A DNA stretch of 64,000 nucleotides from NCBI GenBank assembly GCA_022747635.1, contig JAKTNV010000006.1:66347590-66411589 (forward strand), written 5' to 3'. This document shows, piece after piece, positions 21,899 through 35,251 of this stretch. The notes beneath the pieces are model-generated. The model had not been told where the DNA came from, ran no database searches, and worked only from the letters and a program-made list of their open reading frames with translations. The DNA comes from Hetaerina americana (lineage: Eukaryota; Arthropoda; Insecta; Odonata; Calopterygidae). How positions within the stretch are numbered: the first letter of the stretch is position 1; every line of letters starts with the position of its first letter. Made by a program: the position numbers and the translations under genes.

Positions 21899-23230
21899 CT
21901 ACCTTGATCAAAAATTTCCCGGAATTTATTCAGAAAATTAAAAATACAAGTTTATTCATCTAAATCTATATTGTCCCCTTCAAAGTAATCCCCATCGACT
22001 GCAACACACTTATGCCAGCGCTTGATCCAATCCTCGAAACATTTTTTATATTCGGTTTTCGGTATGTCCATCAGTGCTTCCTGCGATTTTTCCATTACTT
22101 CCTCTCGGCTGCTAAAACGCGTTCCCCGTAATGGTTTTTTAACTCGATTGAACAGAAAGAAGTCACAGGGAGCCAAATCAGGTGAATTCGGTGGCTGTTG
22201 GATGGTATTTGTTGCATTTTTCGTCAAAAAATTACGAATAATGATAGCACTGTGCGACGGTGCGTTATCATGGTGCAAAATCCACGAGTTTTCTGCCCAC
22301 ATTTCTGGTCTCTTTCGGCGAATTGCTTCACGCAAACGTCTCATAACGCCCAAATAATACTCTTTGTTTACTGTCTGGTCTTCTGGCAAAAATTCATGAT
22401 GCACTACACCGTTGTAATCCATGAAAACCGTCAGCATTGCCTTCTTTTTTGACTGAAAACGACGTGGTTTTTTTGGTCTCGGCTCATTTGGTGAACGCCA
22501 TTCACTTGCCTGATGTCTGGATTGCGTGTCGTACTCATAAACCCACGTCTCGTCTCCAGTAATGATCCTTTTGATGAATGTGGGATCGGATTCAGCCTCG
22601 CAAATCATGTCTTTTGCGACGTCAACACGGTCTCTTTTTTGCATGAAATTGAGGTCTTTTGGCACCAACTTTGCTGCTACACGACGGAAACCCAAATCAT
22701 TAACCACAATGTCTTGGGCGGATCCATAGGCAATGTTCAAGTCCTCCGCTATTTCTCTGATGGTTAATTTGCGGTTATTGACCAACATTTCTTTTACTTT
22801 ATCAATTTTTTCACCGACTTTCGATGTCGATGGTCTGCCACTGCGTTCATCATCTTCGATTGACTCACGACCACTTCTGAACCGCTCGTGCCACTGGTAA
22901 ACGACCGTTTTTTTAGAGAATCGTTGCCGAAACACTTTTCCAACATTTCCAACGTCCGTGCGCCACTAAATCCGTTTTTTACGCAAAATTTAATACAAGT
23001 TCGTTGTTGCAAATTTAAATCCATTTCTGAAATTGTAAAAAATCGCCAACACACACAGAGATAGATGTACTCTTGGCTACGTAACTTTTGCAAATGTCAA
23101 GTTATGACACTAAGATTTAAAGGGAATATCAACAACAGATGTACCAATTTAACAAAAAAAAACAGAACTCAAATCGGAACGATGGGAGCGCCACACGGTG
23201 GTTATTCCGGGAACTTTTTGATCAAGGTAG
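21899..23230 (-). mobile_element. Second mariner element
   Basis: Element of 1332 bp flanked by TA at 21897-21898 and 23231-23232. The terminal inverted repeats begin ctaccttgatcaaaaa and continue with one mismatch through ttcccggaat. The transposase is on the minus strand. TIRs and protein differ from the element at 13.2 kb, so this is a different mariner lineage. Confidence 0.97.
21952..23024 (-). pseudogene. mariner transposase with one frameshift
   Basis: DD34D mariner transposase. The start MDLNLQQRTCIKFCVKNG (Met codon at 23022-23024) runs in one frame to about 22914. It is then continued in another frame by TVVYQWHERFRSGRESIEDD. The switch falls in a run of seven T (A on the coding strand) at 22908-22914, so a single-base indel in the homopolymer explains it. 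Catalytic motifs TGDETW, HHDNAP and SPDLAPCDFFLF are all present with 34 residues between the second and third Asp. The C-terminus VAVDGDYFEGDN is complete. Probably inactive because of the frameshift only. Confidence 0.95.
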
Positions 23231-25499
23231 TATTTTCCTCCGCCCCTGACCAGCTCATATAATTAGAGCAGTAGACTCCAAGGCCTAGAGAATTAAACAA
23301 ATGCTTTCGGCAGGAAAACAAGAGGAAATTATCACAGTGTAATAAGGGTCACATGATTATATTTTCAAGGTACAGTTTTGAAGAGTAAAAATTTCGGATG
23401 TCTGGGTTTAGATTACCGATTAATGACAGTGACATTTTAACACCACTAGATAGCTTGGCGTCCTAGACAACTATCTTTACTGGATCACATGGAGTACCTA
23501 ATGAGATGGTTGATTATCAATTAAAAGGAGTAACTTAGGGATAAAAAATATTTATCACATCTACAAAAAAATTCATGCTCTCTAGTCCAAATTAAAGACG
23601 GTCTTTTGAGGTGAGGAAGATTACATATCATAAGCGATGCGCAGCCAAATATTATGCATTAAAATTTGTCCATCAATCTTCTAATTGCTATATTTCAGAG
23701 AAACTCAGGTTTGACTATAGATATGGACGAATGGAGAAACGGAATCCAAGATTACGATGTTCTGAAATATTTACGCGTTAATTATAGGTAATGAATTATA
23801 GAGAGAACAATTATAGTTTAAGGGTCCTAAAATATTATTTAAAATGCATACAAATATTTAAATCCGATTTGGTGACGTAGTTTAAAGTTTTCGGTTTCCA
23901 ACACACTAATTGATCTAGATTGAAAATGCTTTTGTTTTTCCATCAGCCTCCGAGGAAGTTGAATATAATACAGCAGTTACAATATACAATATTAAATTAC
24001 TACTCCAACTTAAAGCTATTTCCTATTCTCTCGACCGAGGAAACATTATCTACGAAAACAAATAATCTAGACAAAGACAATTATCACAATTAATTACTTG
24101 CAGAAATAGAGCTTACATTTCTATACAAGTGTACATTAGGCCATTAAAATTGAAAAACTCGACACCTAAGTTAGCTAAATCAATACATATCGCTAGTTTG
24201 CTTATTTTCATTGTTTTTTTTTAAATTTATTTGATTACAAGACAATGAATTGTGTCGTGTACTGCCATTCACCAACATTTACCTATACAAATAAATAAAA
24301 TGCATGAACGTTGATTTTCATGATATCGAGGTCGGTGAGTTGTAATAAGAAGTCATGGAGTGTCCCTCAGTGAAAGCAATGGTCACGTTATAAATTATAG
24401 AGTATTCAACCAAAGCCATGCTACTGAATCGTCATGTAAACTGTGCTATCCAAAAAAATAATATAAATAAAAATAGGGCAGCTAGCTCTTTCCCTCTGAG
24501 AACCGCTAGTCAGACACTTTCCTTAAACGGATTTATCACGTTCAAGCACTATCTCTTAATTACAACAGAGAAAAACTGCAGAAAATCTTGGAAATAAAAT
24601 TTCTGTGCTGATTCTCATAAATCTGTAGCATGTCTCAAAGGTAAAAATGCGAATATTTGGTACTTTAGTAGAAGTACGGAAAATATATACACATACATCT
24701 CGAAGGAGTACCATTATAAGATAGCTTTTTCATCGGGTGATTTAATAGAAAACTACAATAATAACTGTGAGAACCTGCGAATGACCATAAAGCGACTACT
24801 CAGATATGACATCTTTGCTTGTGACATTGATACTGTATCACATCCCTTTTTCAATCAACAGCAACGAAAGATGAACAGAAGAAGCGGAAATCTAATGTTC
24901 CACTCTTCATCATATCCAAAAATTTATGGAGACCTGAAGTAGTCGAACTTCAGAATAACTTTGGATGGTTCCTCCACTCATTTTCCCTTACTTAACTCGA
25001 GGAAAACTAAAACAGATCATTGGTTTTCCTTGCTATGTCTTTTGTTATCCAATGAAAAGATCACCAGTAAAACCGGACGATAAGCAGCGTTACCGTCAGG
25101 GTATATGAAGAAACTCTGCGCGTAATTTGATCTAAGCACACGATGCAAAAATCAGATGTTTTTTTTCTGGGCACCTTGCCAGAAGTCGCCGACCCATCTA
25201 TGCGTATAGCTTACCTACTCTCGATCTCCCAATCATAAAATACTAGTCATCAGTTCTACCTGCCCCCTTACTCAAAGAGTACTTTCAAAAGTTACGAAAT
25301 ATCTTGGGTTAATGTTAATTTCTCGAACCAACTGCTTCTTCCTTCAAGAAGTACTCACACTTAGAATATCCGCATTTCCTTAAGCTGCAGTCACCTTTTA
25401 ATTTTTTAGGAAGGGAAGTTCAATGGTTATTTGATATCATTTCTACTTGTTGAATACTATAAAATAGGGCTTGAAGATTTAATAATTTATCCTTATTAC
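23231..25499. other. AT-rich stretch, no feature seen
   Basis: No coding, RNA or repeat feature that I can support. Confidence 0.5.
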
Positions 25500-25740
25500 T
25501 GCAATAAAGAAGTTCCAGGTATAGTGGAGAAGGAAAGAGGGTTGTTGGGAGTGATCCAAAGGAGGCAGGAAAGGTGGATGAAGAATATTTTGATTGAAAA
25601 TAAGATATTAAAGACTGTGACAGAGGAGAATGTTAGGTAAGCGAAGATGGAAATAAGAAAGACACGTATGCCGTAATTAAGTGAGGAAGGAAGTATGCGG
25701 CATTGACGAAGGATTTATTGTCGGATGTCAAGAAGTTGTG
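25500..25740 (+). pseudogene. Non-LTR retrotransposon tail relic
   Basis: The plus-strand translation reads EKERGLLGVIQRRQERWMKN then ENKILKTVTEENVRGKRRWK. This resembles the EERSLLKTIKTRR-KWIGH-LR--LLK-VMEGRVEGKR tail of the non-LTR family represented by other fragments in this window. The copy has stops after the match. Confidence 0.7.
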
Positions 25741-26979
25741 TTTTGTCAGGAGAGACAAAGAAATTTATCCTCATTCAATCTTTGTCCATTCAAAACCTAC
25801 CTTTAATGTTAGACTACCTAATGGCAATAGCTATTCCTTTAACTCCGATTAAACCGTGGGCAGAAAAGAAGGCATGCGTTGGTTGGCTGGGCAGCACATT
25901 TCTTCATAATCTTTCACTGTTCCGCGTCTGATGACGCCATGTGGGACAAGAGGGGAAGACGTCAAGGGTAAGTAATAATCAAAGCGTCAATTTGAAACAA
26001 AGCGATTGCCATGGGAGCTGCGTCTCGGAAATTTCGGTAAAACGAAATGTAATTTACCGTTTTGTGTTCAGGCAAACCAAGTCAGAGGTGTTGACATGGA
26101 GCGGAAGCTGACGCAGGAAGTGGTTGAAAGGAGTGCGCTGATTATCCCCAGCCGTGAGCGGAGGTGAGCGACTTTGCTACACGCGATAGGTATTTGAACC
26201 CAAAGTTCTATTTATCGGATGTAAATTCTAAGTCATAATGAAGATATCAGTCATAATAATGAATATTTAAGCACAGAAGCATTTTTCAAGGTTCAATTTA
26301 CATCTGAACAAAATATTTCTCCGAACATGATTTATCATTATTTTTCCTGGAGTAGGTTCTGGTTATTTCTTTCGTTTTTCCTTAGTTCAAAACTGTCAAC
26401 CGTTTAGTCATCCCTGCCGTCTGGCATTAAATATAGACCCTAATGCTGGCACATCGTGGGTAATAGGCATTCTAGGTCAAACCGTCGTGAAGCAAACCCG
26501 CTCATAAAGCTTAATGAAATGCAGTTCGTGCTGTCCGTATGACAATAAATTAGGGAAATATTAATAGATAAATTAAGAACAATAGAACCTTATCACCATT
26601 AAATAAAGTTGTTCGGGATAAGTATTATCCTCAGCTCTCAAAACATATCTTCAGATTAATAACTGTCATGACAACTCTCAGACTTTCATGTTTGATGTTA
26701 ACATTCTAATTCGAAAAAACGCTACGCTAAATAGCAAAGATTTGACAAATCTTTTATTTAAATCTTTACTCAAGATCCTAGTAATCGACTCCCTATTCAT
26801 TTTAGAAGCTTTTTCACCATAGCAATTCTGACTTTGCCCATCTTCGTTTGAAACGCTTTCAGATAGGCAAGTTTTTCTGGCTACTATTGTTAATGCCTTA
26901 CGACGTAAATTTTTAAACTCATCCTTCTCATTTCCTTCCTTTCGAGAAAAAGTTAGTATAATTTGTGAAAAAAAACCCG
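25741..26979. other. No gene recognised
   Basis: Contains a short exon-like plus-strand ATG frame at 26095-26181 (starts MERKLTQEVVERS) ending at a gtgagc donor-like site. I cannot connect it to any gene. Confidence 0.4.
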
Positions 26980-27560
26980 CATTGAGCTCTCTCATAGTGA
27001 CAGCCTTTCCGATGGTATCATTCCGCCTGCGTTCGTGTTTCCATGAACCTAATGTTCCTCTCAGGAGGTTTGAGGGGAGATGTGGGGACGAGAGGGGGAC
27101 CTGCCTCAACGCGGACGCGCTTCGCAGAGAGAGAGCGCACGTGCAGGAGGACACGGGAGGCACCTTTAATGGGCCGCTCGCATTCCGGACGCGGCAGACG
27201 AGGAGGCCGAGTGCGGTGGATCGCCTGGCGGGAGGGGAAGAGGGGGTCGGCGGTGGTGACTGGGCCGGCCGCCAATCGCCACCTCCTCCTCGTCGGGGTC
27301 GGCGAAAAAACAATCCATCATTTTTCGCCCGATCCCGCCCACCTCCCCACCCACCCTCCGCGAATGATGGAAACCTTCGCCGCTCCACCGTCGCGATCGT
27401 CCCCCCACCTCTCTATTTCCCGAGAGAGGAATCCGACATCAAATCGCGCGTGCTCCGACCGCGAACGACCGCGTCCCGACGCTTCGGAACGTTTAAATTA
27501 GCGCCCCGCCATTCTGGCCAATGGCATTTAAATGCTATCAATTTTACGATAGCCAATGGG
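26980..27560. promoter_or_regulatory. GC-rich island
   Basis: Strongly GC-rich and CpG-containing, with G-runs followed by C-runs. Long frames on both strands (up to 266 codons on plus, 236 on minus) overlap each other and look compositional. It is followed by ATTGG/CCAAT-type motifs near 27.51-27.56 kb. A promoter or enhancer role is only a possibility. Confidence 0.4.
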
Positions 27561-29126
27561 GAGCCGGACAGGAATGATGGGAGGAAATGTATCGTGGAGT
27601 GGTTTACGGACAAAATGTTGATCCAAAACAACATTTTCAGTAAATTAAGAAAAACTACACTGCTACTTCCTTGTGGAGAAAATATACATGTTACGTGTTT
27701 TCGTTGCTATGGTATATTAGAAGAGAAAGATCTGATAAATCAAATATACGGCCAAGTCCCATCGACGGAATTCCATGTTTGACTCCATGATTTGATCTCA
27801 GTTTACATTCCATAAGCGAACGGAATACGCACATACTTTTATCAAATTCTCCAATTGATGCCCAAAAAATGACCTTCACAATGAAATTCAATTACAAAGT
27901 TAATTTCTTCCCATGACAAATTATTTACATTAAATAATTAATGAATATCAAGGAATGCTTTCCAATTGAGTCAATGAAGCTCAGGTTGGTGAAACACGGC
28001 CTAAATCAAGTATTAGACTTATCAGATAGTTACAGTTATCATGTAAAATTACTTGCGATACTTTTAGGGCTATCATCAGTTGTCGTACAGTTATGCTGAA
28101 GTCCTGCAGAGCAACTATTTTTACAAGCGTAAATTCCGAGGTGAGAAACGGTTCGATGAAAAGGATGGGATCTTTGCAAGAGGCAACCAAGATTAATTCA
28201 TCAAATAATAGCCCGACATAGAAACCACTGCGATATAGTTTCGGTAAAGTTGGTGAGAACTTCGCAAAATTTATTGCCTTCATCCCCACCCGGGAATCTC
28301 TTCCCGCACGTCTTTCTTCAAGGTCCTTTCAGTTTATGTTAAGTGAACATTATTAAGCGTTATAATTCTCGTTTGGAAATCGTAAATCATTGATATTTAC
28401 AGGGATACATAGACATCCAAGCGTCTCTGGATTTTTTTTAGATCTCTTTAGGGGCACAATTTTAGTGACACTTGAGCAACACTTTTGGAAAATCTCTCGG
28501 TAATAACCGGAAAAATTAAGAGATATTTTTGGTGGGTGATTTTCGGGTATACTTTATTTAGCTAAAATCCCTGATGAATTTTCCCATTATCAATTATCAG
28601 ATTCCTTTAAGTATGAATCGTAACACTTGCCGTGAAAAACTTTAAAATTTAAAAATCATAGGTCGATATTATCATCACATTTCCCCAATTAACCCTCGTT
28701 GTATTGAAAAGTCGTTTTCTTCGGTTAAAGTAAGTTATCTTCAAGTTTTATTCCTGCACATACTGGTATAGGGCTATAAAGTAGATATTTTAGCATTATT
28801 TTTTTCATGCGCCACTATAGTCACAACGGTAAGGAAATGATAGATATTCGATTAATCGCTTAAGCGATAAAAGACTTGAAATGGATTTTTTTTAGATCTC
28901 GCCGAGATGAGAACATAGTATTGACGTAAATGCACAACCTGAAACATTTTCACGCAAAAAATCGATGACAGTCGAGCAGAAGTTGAGACACAATTGCGCG
29001 CCCTCGTAAATAATTTAAAAAATCATATTTCTAGAGTAAGATTACTTGGTTGGCTCATTACGGCAAATGTAATTAAATGAGGAAAGACTGAAGTATACAA
29101 AGCAATTGGAAACAGGGCTTTCGTTG
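27561..29126. other. No gene recognised
   Basis: AT-rich; two near-identical short strings (tggatttttttagatct type at 28.43 and 28.88 kb) are the only pattern noted. Confidence 0.45.
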
Positions 29127-29134
29127 CTTTAGAC

Positions 29135-30545
29135 CAGTGTTTCCCAAACATTTAGGGCCACTTGGATCCATAAACCTATAATCAAGGCCCCCCAATCGAT
29201 AGCTTTAAAATAATAATCAAAATCAGAAAAATAAATAACCAAATGAGAAACATTGAGGTGATTAAATGTTTATTTACAATCCAATAGATGGATAGTGCTC
29301 ATATCACATTTATGCAAAAGACTTAATACACATTAAAAGGAACTTAGGTGAGCGTACAAATAAAAATTACCAACACAAATATTTTTAAAAAGCTTTTTTT
29401 TAGAAGTTTACTTGTCATATTTTTGTCATGAATTAACCAATTATATTTGCATGAACATTTTCAATTTATCAAAATAAAATAACCAATTTTGTTTTGTTAA
29501 AATTAGTTAAACAATTAAGATACCATTGATTATAGCTTTTTCATGGTCTAGAAGTCATTTAAGGAGATTTTATTGCCTAATTTAATGACATATTTCCATC
29601 AAATAAAATTTTAATGGGATTGATGGGCTTGATGACCTGATACCAGTTTCCCAACGTTCGGTTGAATGTCACTTTACAGGATTCTTGAATTACCGCATTC
29701 ACAAACCTGAAGTATGTTTCTCTGCTTGGAAATAAGCTGAATGACTGCACTAAAACCACACTCCACCAAATATGAAGTCGGAAATACAAGGAGTTTTTTA
29801 ACCACCATCCATAATGCAAGATATAGATCGAAAAGCTCCATCTATAACCAAAAATGTTAATAATTTGTTTTAAACTTTTGTTTCAATTCACCGTTAATAA
29901 ATTCTTCCTCTGACACTCAAACTTACTCAATATTTAGAAACGAATTTATCAACCGGTCTGGAATTTCCAACAAAAGAAGACCCTCAAATCGCTGCATCAT
30001 ATTTTTTATGCAAGGTGGCTAAATGGTCACAAATACACAAATCATCATCATACCAGCTTGTTCTTCTAGCTTAAAAAGGAAAGGAAGTGATAAAGCTAAC
30101 GGCGACCTATATTGCGCTTAAATACAATCAACTGGAAATAAACACTCACCACAGATTTTTCCTTTATAAGGTTAGTATCATTTCCATGCAATTGTAAATT
30201 CATTTCATTGAACTTTGCAAACAGTTCCGAGATTAATAAGATTAAATGAGATTAAACCTCTTCAAAAGTTTCCCTTGTGCGAGAAAGGCTTGGAAATATT
30301 TTGCAACTGTTCCGACTTTAAAATGTAAGTAAACACATGGTTTAAATTACTTCAGCGGGAAACGATGTAAACTTTAAAACCGAAGCTTAAAAACGGAGAC
30401 AAAAGGAAGGTTACCGAGCCTTCGCTAATGTCACATTGTCACATGGACCCACAGGCTCCCCTCTGCCGCCCCTTTGCCTCTTTTCGCTCCATAGATCAGA
30501 GCACCGCCCCACGGGGCGCGGTAGCGCCCATTTTGGGAACCACTG
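29135..30545. mobile_element. hAT-type element with 8-bp target duplication
   Basis: The left end cagtgtttcccaaacattt and the right end (reverse complement) cagtggttcccaaaatggg match the hAT TIR style. The element is flanked by a perfect 8-bp duplication ctttagac at 29127-29134 and 30546-30553. Internal sequence is AT-rich, with no intact transposase that I recognise, so it is a non-autonomous or badly decayed copy. Length 1411 bp. Confidence 0.92.
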
Positions 30546-30553
30546 CTTTAGAC

Positions 30554-33290
30554 TATCAAGTACTCTCTATCCTCCAAAATGTATGAATTACAAAGTAAAA
30601 TTTTTGTTTGAGTTGGTTTAAAGTCTTCAAGTCGTTTTTGTGTCTTAGTTCCCTTTAACTTTATTCAAAACTCATTCAATTTTCAACTCTTTCAAAATAA
30701 CTAGCTTAGATTGATGAAAACATAATAATATAATATATTAATTTGGAATCTTCGTCATTTTTCTGCGCCTTTTGTAATGGAATATTGAGTTAAGACGTTT
30801 AAAATAATTGCATTACTCTCTTGCTGCCCACTTAAATTATCCGTTTGCCTCAGTTTTAGCGTGAAATTCTAATTGCTCTATGGTACATTTCCAGAGCAAA
30901 TAAAATAATTTTTTATTCAATAACTCCTTCTCGGGTCAAATCCTAAAGAAACGCCAGAATACGTCGCATTAGGCAGGGGAATAAAACAATGGTTATCGCT
31001 TCAACTAGAGAACTAAATAAGTTTCAACATAAGAGGATCGACCGTAATTATCCTCTTTCCTTACACTAAGACAGTTGAATGGAGCAGAAAGCGATGAAAT
31101 AACGAATCCGTAATGGAGTTTGATACTTAATATTCCTCGTTACCCAACACGTTGATGTATCCCTTCATTGTTTTCATTATCGCCCCTAAAGAAACCAAAT
31201 GTTACGTTTATGACACATTTAAAAAAACAAAATCGCTTACTTTTACTTTCACAAACTAATTTATACTTTGTGGGAATGATTTCGACGCTTTAAAGAAAAC
31301 GAAAAGTGAACTGTTCACTCATTTGTGTTGCTCGAAATTTTCGCACGCGCGACCTCCCAAATGACCTTCCTAATTCGAAAATTTCCCTGCAATACTTTCC
31401 CCGACGAGGGAAATAAATGTTTCGCTAAGTGCAACACAGTTACTACACGGAAATAGCGCCTGCGCCGACGACTTCCTGGGATGCAATTGTCACTCACTCT
31501 ACCGACACAAGCTTCGGTTTCATTTCCCATGTGTGCCACTGCTCTCCTCTATCTCTCTCTCACTCTAAACGACAATATCCGTTGAGGGCAGATAAGGGGA
31601 CGTGCTCATCCCAAAGGCTTGGCTAGAGTGACAGACAGGCGTAGACAGACAGAGACGATGGAAGGACAGTACGTGAAATGGACTCGTGACAATCACTCCC
31701 GACATAATGGAACGTTTATTGTCCAGTGGGAGCCGAAGTTGTTTGTCAAATGTTCATACATACGTTTTCCCTACCTTACTTTGCTTACCTTTGGTCGCGG
31801 TAATACAATTATGCTAAAAAAACAGAAAGAAATAATGAAGTCGACTGGAAGACCCGTGATCTCTCTCGCAGCTCTCTCTTTGAGTCAATTAAGAAGAATG
31901 CTTCATGTATTTGTTTTTTGGGGTAGAATCGTATTAACATAAGCTGAAGTCAACAAAATTTATGAGCAAACTTTAAACCAATTTTAATATATCTAATGAT
32001 ATTCAGATACGTCAAGGTACCCTTTAATTGATGGGAAGGGGGGTGAACTAAATTAAAATAAACTATCTACACCTGATTCAGACGTTTTTAAAAATGCTCC
32101 TTTCCGTTTCCTACACTAGTTTTTGATGCTATAGTCCACCGAATCAGTGTTTTCCATCAATTATACTTTGACCTTTTAGTTTTAATGTCAGTTTTAACAC
32201 AATTTCCATTAAAAAAGAAACCATCTGTGAGTGCATTCAAAATGAAAGTAAATACTTTTGAGTATCAATGCAATTATCAAAACTATTTGAATACTGATGT
32301 ATTCCATTTTCAATATTACTCACTTCTCACGGTTCATTTACGGGAGTTATCAGCGTTTATTATTATTTTTCAATAAATAAGGTATCGATCTATAATGTTT
32401 TGAGGGTCCCGTTGATTCCTTTCCATGTTTACGGGAAATTAATGCAAAGGAAAATCAAGCCCTATCGTGACGGCTGATGAGCAATAAGTCGATCAAAAAA
32501 TGAGAATTACATCCACAGATACGATTTTCGAACCACATGTAACTGAATGACAATCCTTAAAACTTCGTATGCTATAATTAATTAGGCGCCAGAGAAAGAA
32601 GGTAGGAGGCACAGTTAAGGAAAATAAAAATAAACCGTAACAATGGCCTTAAACGGGAGCTATACGTATTTATTGCTTATTCCCTAACAATAAGCTCCTT
32701 CTCCAGGAATGACTTCCAAAAAGTTGACGAAATCAAATCAGAAAAATAGCTATATCAGCTCTCCCAATCAATTCGCTGCATTTTTAATCTCAATTTAAAA
32801 TGCTTTCCGGATACGTTAATTGCTCACCCTCCCCTATCTTATCTCCTACCCTAATATTTAACTTAGCTTATTACGTTTAGATTATTTGACCACCTTAGTT
32901 TTATTTGAACTGACCTTACGTCTCCTCAATTAATAAGTCCCAATGGCGATTCCTTCGCTGCCTGACTCACTAATATTTCATCATCCCCAAACAAATATCA
33001 CTTAGTTTAATCGACTAGACGTCCACCTCAAGGCTACTTACGACAACCCTTTCCAAACTTTTCTATTAATTTTTTTGCACTTACATATGTGTATTAACAT
33101 AAGACAGGTGATAACGGGAAACCATTTCATCATGAAGAAGTAAAATAAATGTCATATATCAGAACGTGGATTGGCACATGGCGTTAGACCGTGGTTTCAA
33201 CGTAATCTCGAGTCCAAACACCCGATGTGGTTGTTTGCTCAAGATGATACAACCGCTTCCGTACGTCTCCTGCCAATTATTGATTAGAAA
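30554..33290. other. No gene recognised
   Basis: Mostly AT-rich. A moderately GC-raised patch at about 31.4-31.9 kb has a 107-codon plus-strand frame (31619-31942) without recognisable homology. Confidence 0.45.
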
Positions 33291-33333
33291 TCAACATTCG
33301 TCGTCGGTTAAACACTCCAGAATAACGTAATGT

Positions 33334-33805
33334 TTACCAGCAGGTGCTGTGGTTAACTGAATTTTCGTAACTCCATCCCTCCTTTCGCAATTTTTCCCTA
33401 AGTTTCCGCGACGGAAAGAAGAAATGGGAGGAAGCGAAGGCCTGATCTCCGCCACTTGAAGCGACGGCACAATCAACTGTTTTCCGAGAGCAGTTTCCCC
33501 CTTCCGCGGTGAACACGTCCAATGTCTTGCCCGTTGGGAGTGAAAGGATTATCAATAGCCAGCTTGCGACGACCAGCTGCCCCGCGACGCATTTCCTGCT
33601 TTGGTGGGAACTGGATTTGTCCTCTTTGACCCCAAGACACTTGGACCACCCGAAACCACGACTCGACAAAGAGGGGCCCCTAAGAATAGGGTGGAAGTCC
33701 AGCTGCAGGCCATCCCGACCCCGTGCGAAATTGGCAACTCAAGATTCTCAATGCCACCTACGTGAAAGGAACGCCTGCAGAACTAAGAACATATTCGCTC
33801 AATAG
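33334..33805. other. GC-raised patch with overlapping unassigned frames
   Basis: Frames on both strands overlap. The minus-strand frame 33334-33669 (111 codons) has a hydrophobic run VVASWLLIILSLPTG followed by a Ser/Cys-containing stretch. I recognise no family, and no splice partners are evident. It could be an exon of an unknown gene or chance. Confidence 0.2.
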
Positions 33806-35160
33806 CAAAGCCAAGGGATGACGAAATACACATATATAACATTACTTCCCACGAGCATTTAATCTACCTTTCGCTGTTAGATTTTATTTTAGTTTTAATC
33901 GGGATAAGACATGTGGTTTTATGATTAGGTGGCTACAATGATTACAATTTGATGAAAATGACGCGCACGGATGTCAGGAATGATACAAGTATGCTTGCTA
34001 ATTTATTGTTGTTTAAAAATGTCAGTAAGTAAAAATAAAATAAGTAGTCAGACTTAAATTCACATGAAAGGTAATTCAAAAATTGCCGAGAAAAAAATCA
34101 ACTCGCAATATTTCTGGTACGTTTTATCGAACTTTCAAACAAATTTGACTTTGCAAATCACGCAAAAGATATGTGAGAAATTTAGTATAGCTATAGTGAT
34201 GTCCAATTGGATTTCGATGAAAAGTCATTAGACCATAAATGTCTAAGAAATGAATCGACGTGGAATTTGTGTGAGCTCCCTTACGATATGATGCAATTAG
34301 GACATTTTAAATTAAGACACTTGCAGTTATTCATTGGAACACCTTCAGTTGAAAAATATGTCGATGGGTGCGACCCTCGTTGTGTCACCTAAGCTGAAGA
34401 CGGAACAAAGTAGGTATGAAGGTATGGAGAGATCGTAAGTTAACAGGCTTTCTTGGCAGCCTGCTATGGGACAAACCTCGCACATAGTATATAGCATGAC
34501 GTTGATGAAAATTCAATTGATTAGCCGTAAGATTTAGATATTATTTAAAAAAAATGACGTGATGATTCTGACTGAATTTTTAAGATCTTCAAATGAAAAA
34601 AAATTCTCAAAATAAAATGATCAAGAAATCATATTGACTACAAATAAATTTACTCGTTCATTGATCATGAATTTCCACGGAGTTTAGCTGGAAACCATTG
34701 AATTTTCAAATATACCATAATATGAGTAATATCCTTTTATTTTTAATTTGGGAGCTCTATGCATGAATTACCATACTTAGGCCGATTGTAAATGTGATAT
34801 TTTTCTTTTGAACTGCATAGATTTACTATTTATGTTATAACATATAGATCACTTTGCAACGGGAAACGCGAAACAAACTAGGGAATATACACTCAGAGTT
34901 ATAATTTTGGTTATAAACTTGCAATGTCAACCCTATTATCAGGATTTAAACTATTCCTTGAGTGTTTTCGTTCGGTTGAAAAATATCAAAACCGCTACTT
35001 TTAAATATGGTTTTTTACGTATATTTCTTTAAAAAATGTGATGCATAGCCTATTGTACATAGTGTCTTCCCCTTCCAGGCTCTAATCCTCAAGCTGAGAA
35101 ACTCTCAGGCACATAACGATCTAGAGCACCACGTGGGAATCGCTTCAGTTCAACACACAG
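33806..35160. other. AT-rich stretch, no feature seen
   Basis: Nothing supported. Confidence 0.5.
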
Positions 35161-35195
35161 GCCATCGAATGGGCCATGTATGTCCGTCGAATGGG

Positions 35196-35251
35196 CCTGG
35201 ACAGCTTCTAACGGAACACTCTTTGGAGTCTTCCGTTAGAAGCTGTCCAGG
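35196..35251. repeat. Hairpin with perfect 20-bp arms
   Basis: The arms 35196-35215 (cctggacagcttctaacgga) and 35232-35251 are exact reverse complements. The 16-nt loop itself contains actc/gagt, extending the stem. Just upstream, tcgaatgggcc occurs twice (35165 and 35188). Probably a transposon end or MITE. Confidence 0.85.

Noticed and set aside
26982..27782. 266-codon plus-strand open frame and overlapping 236-codon minus frame
   Set aside because: Both fall in a GC-rich island, overlap antisense, are low-complexity Arg/Pro/Gly-rich and show no recognisable domain. Stop-poor composition explains them.
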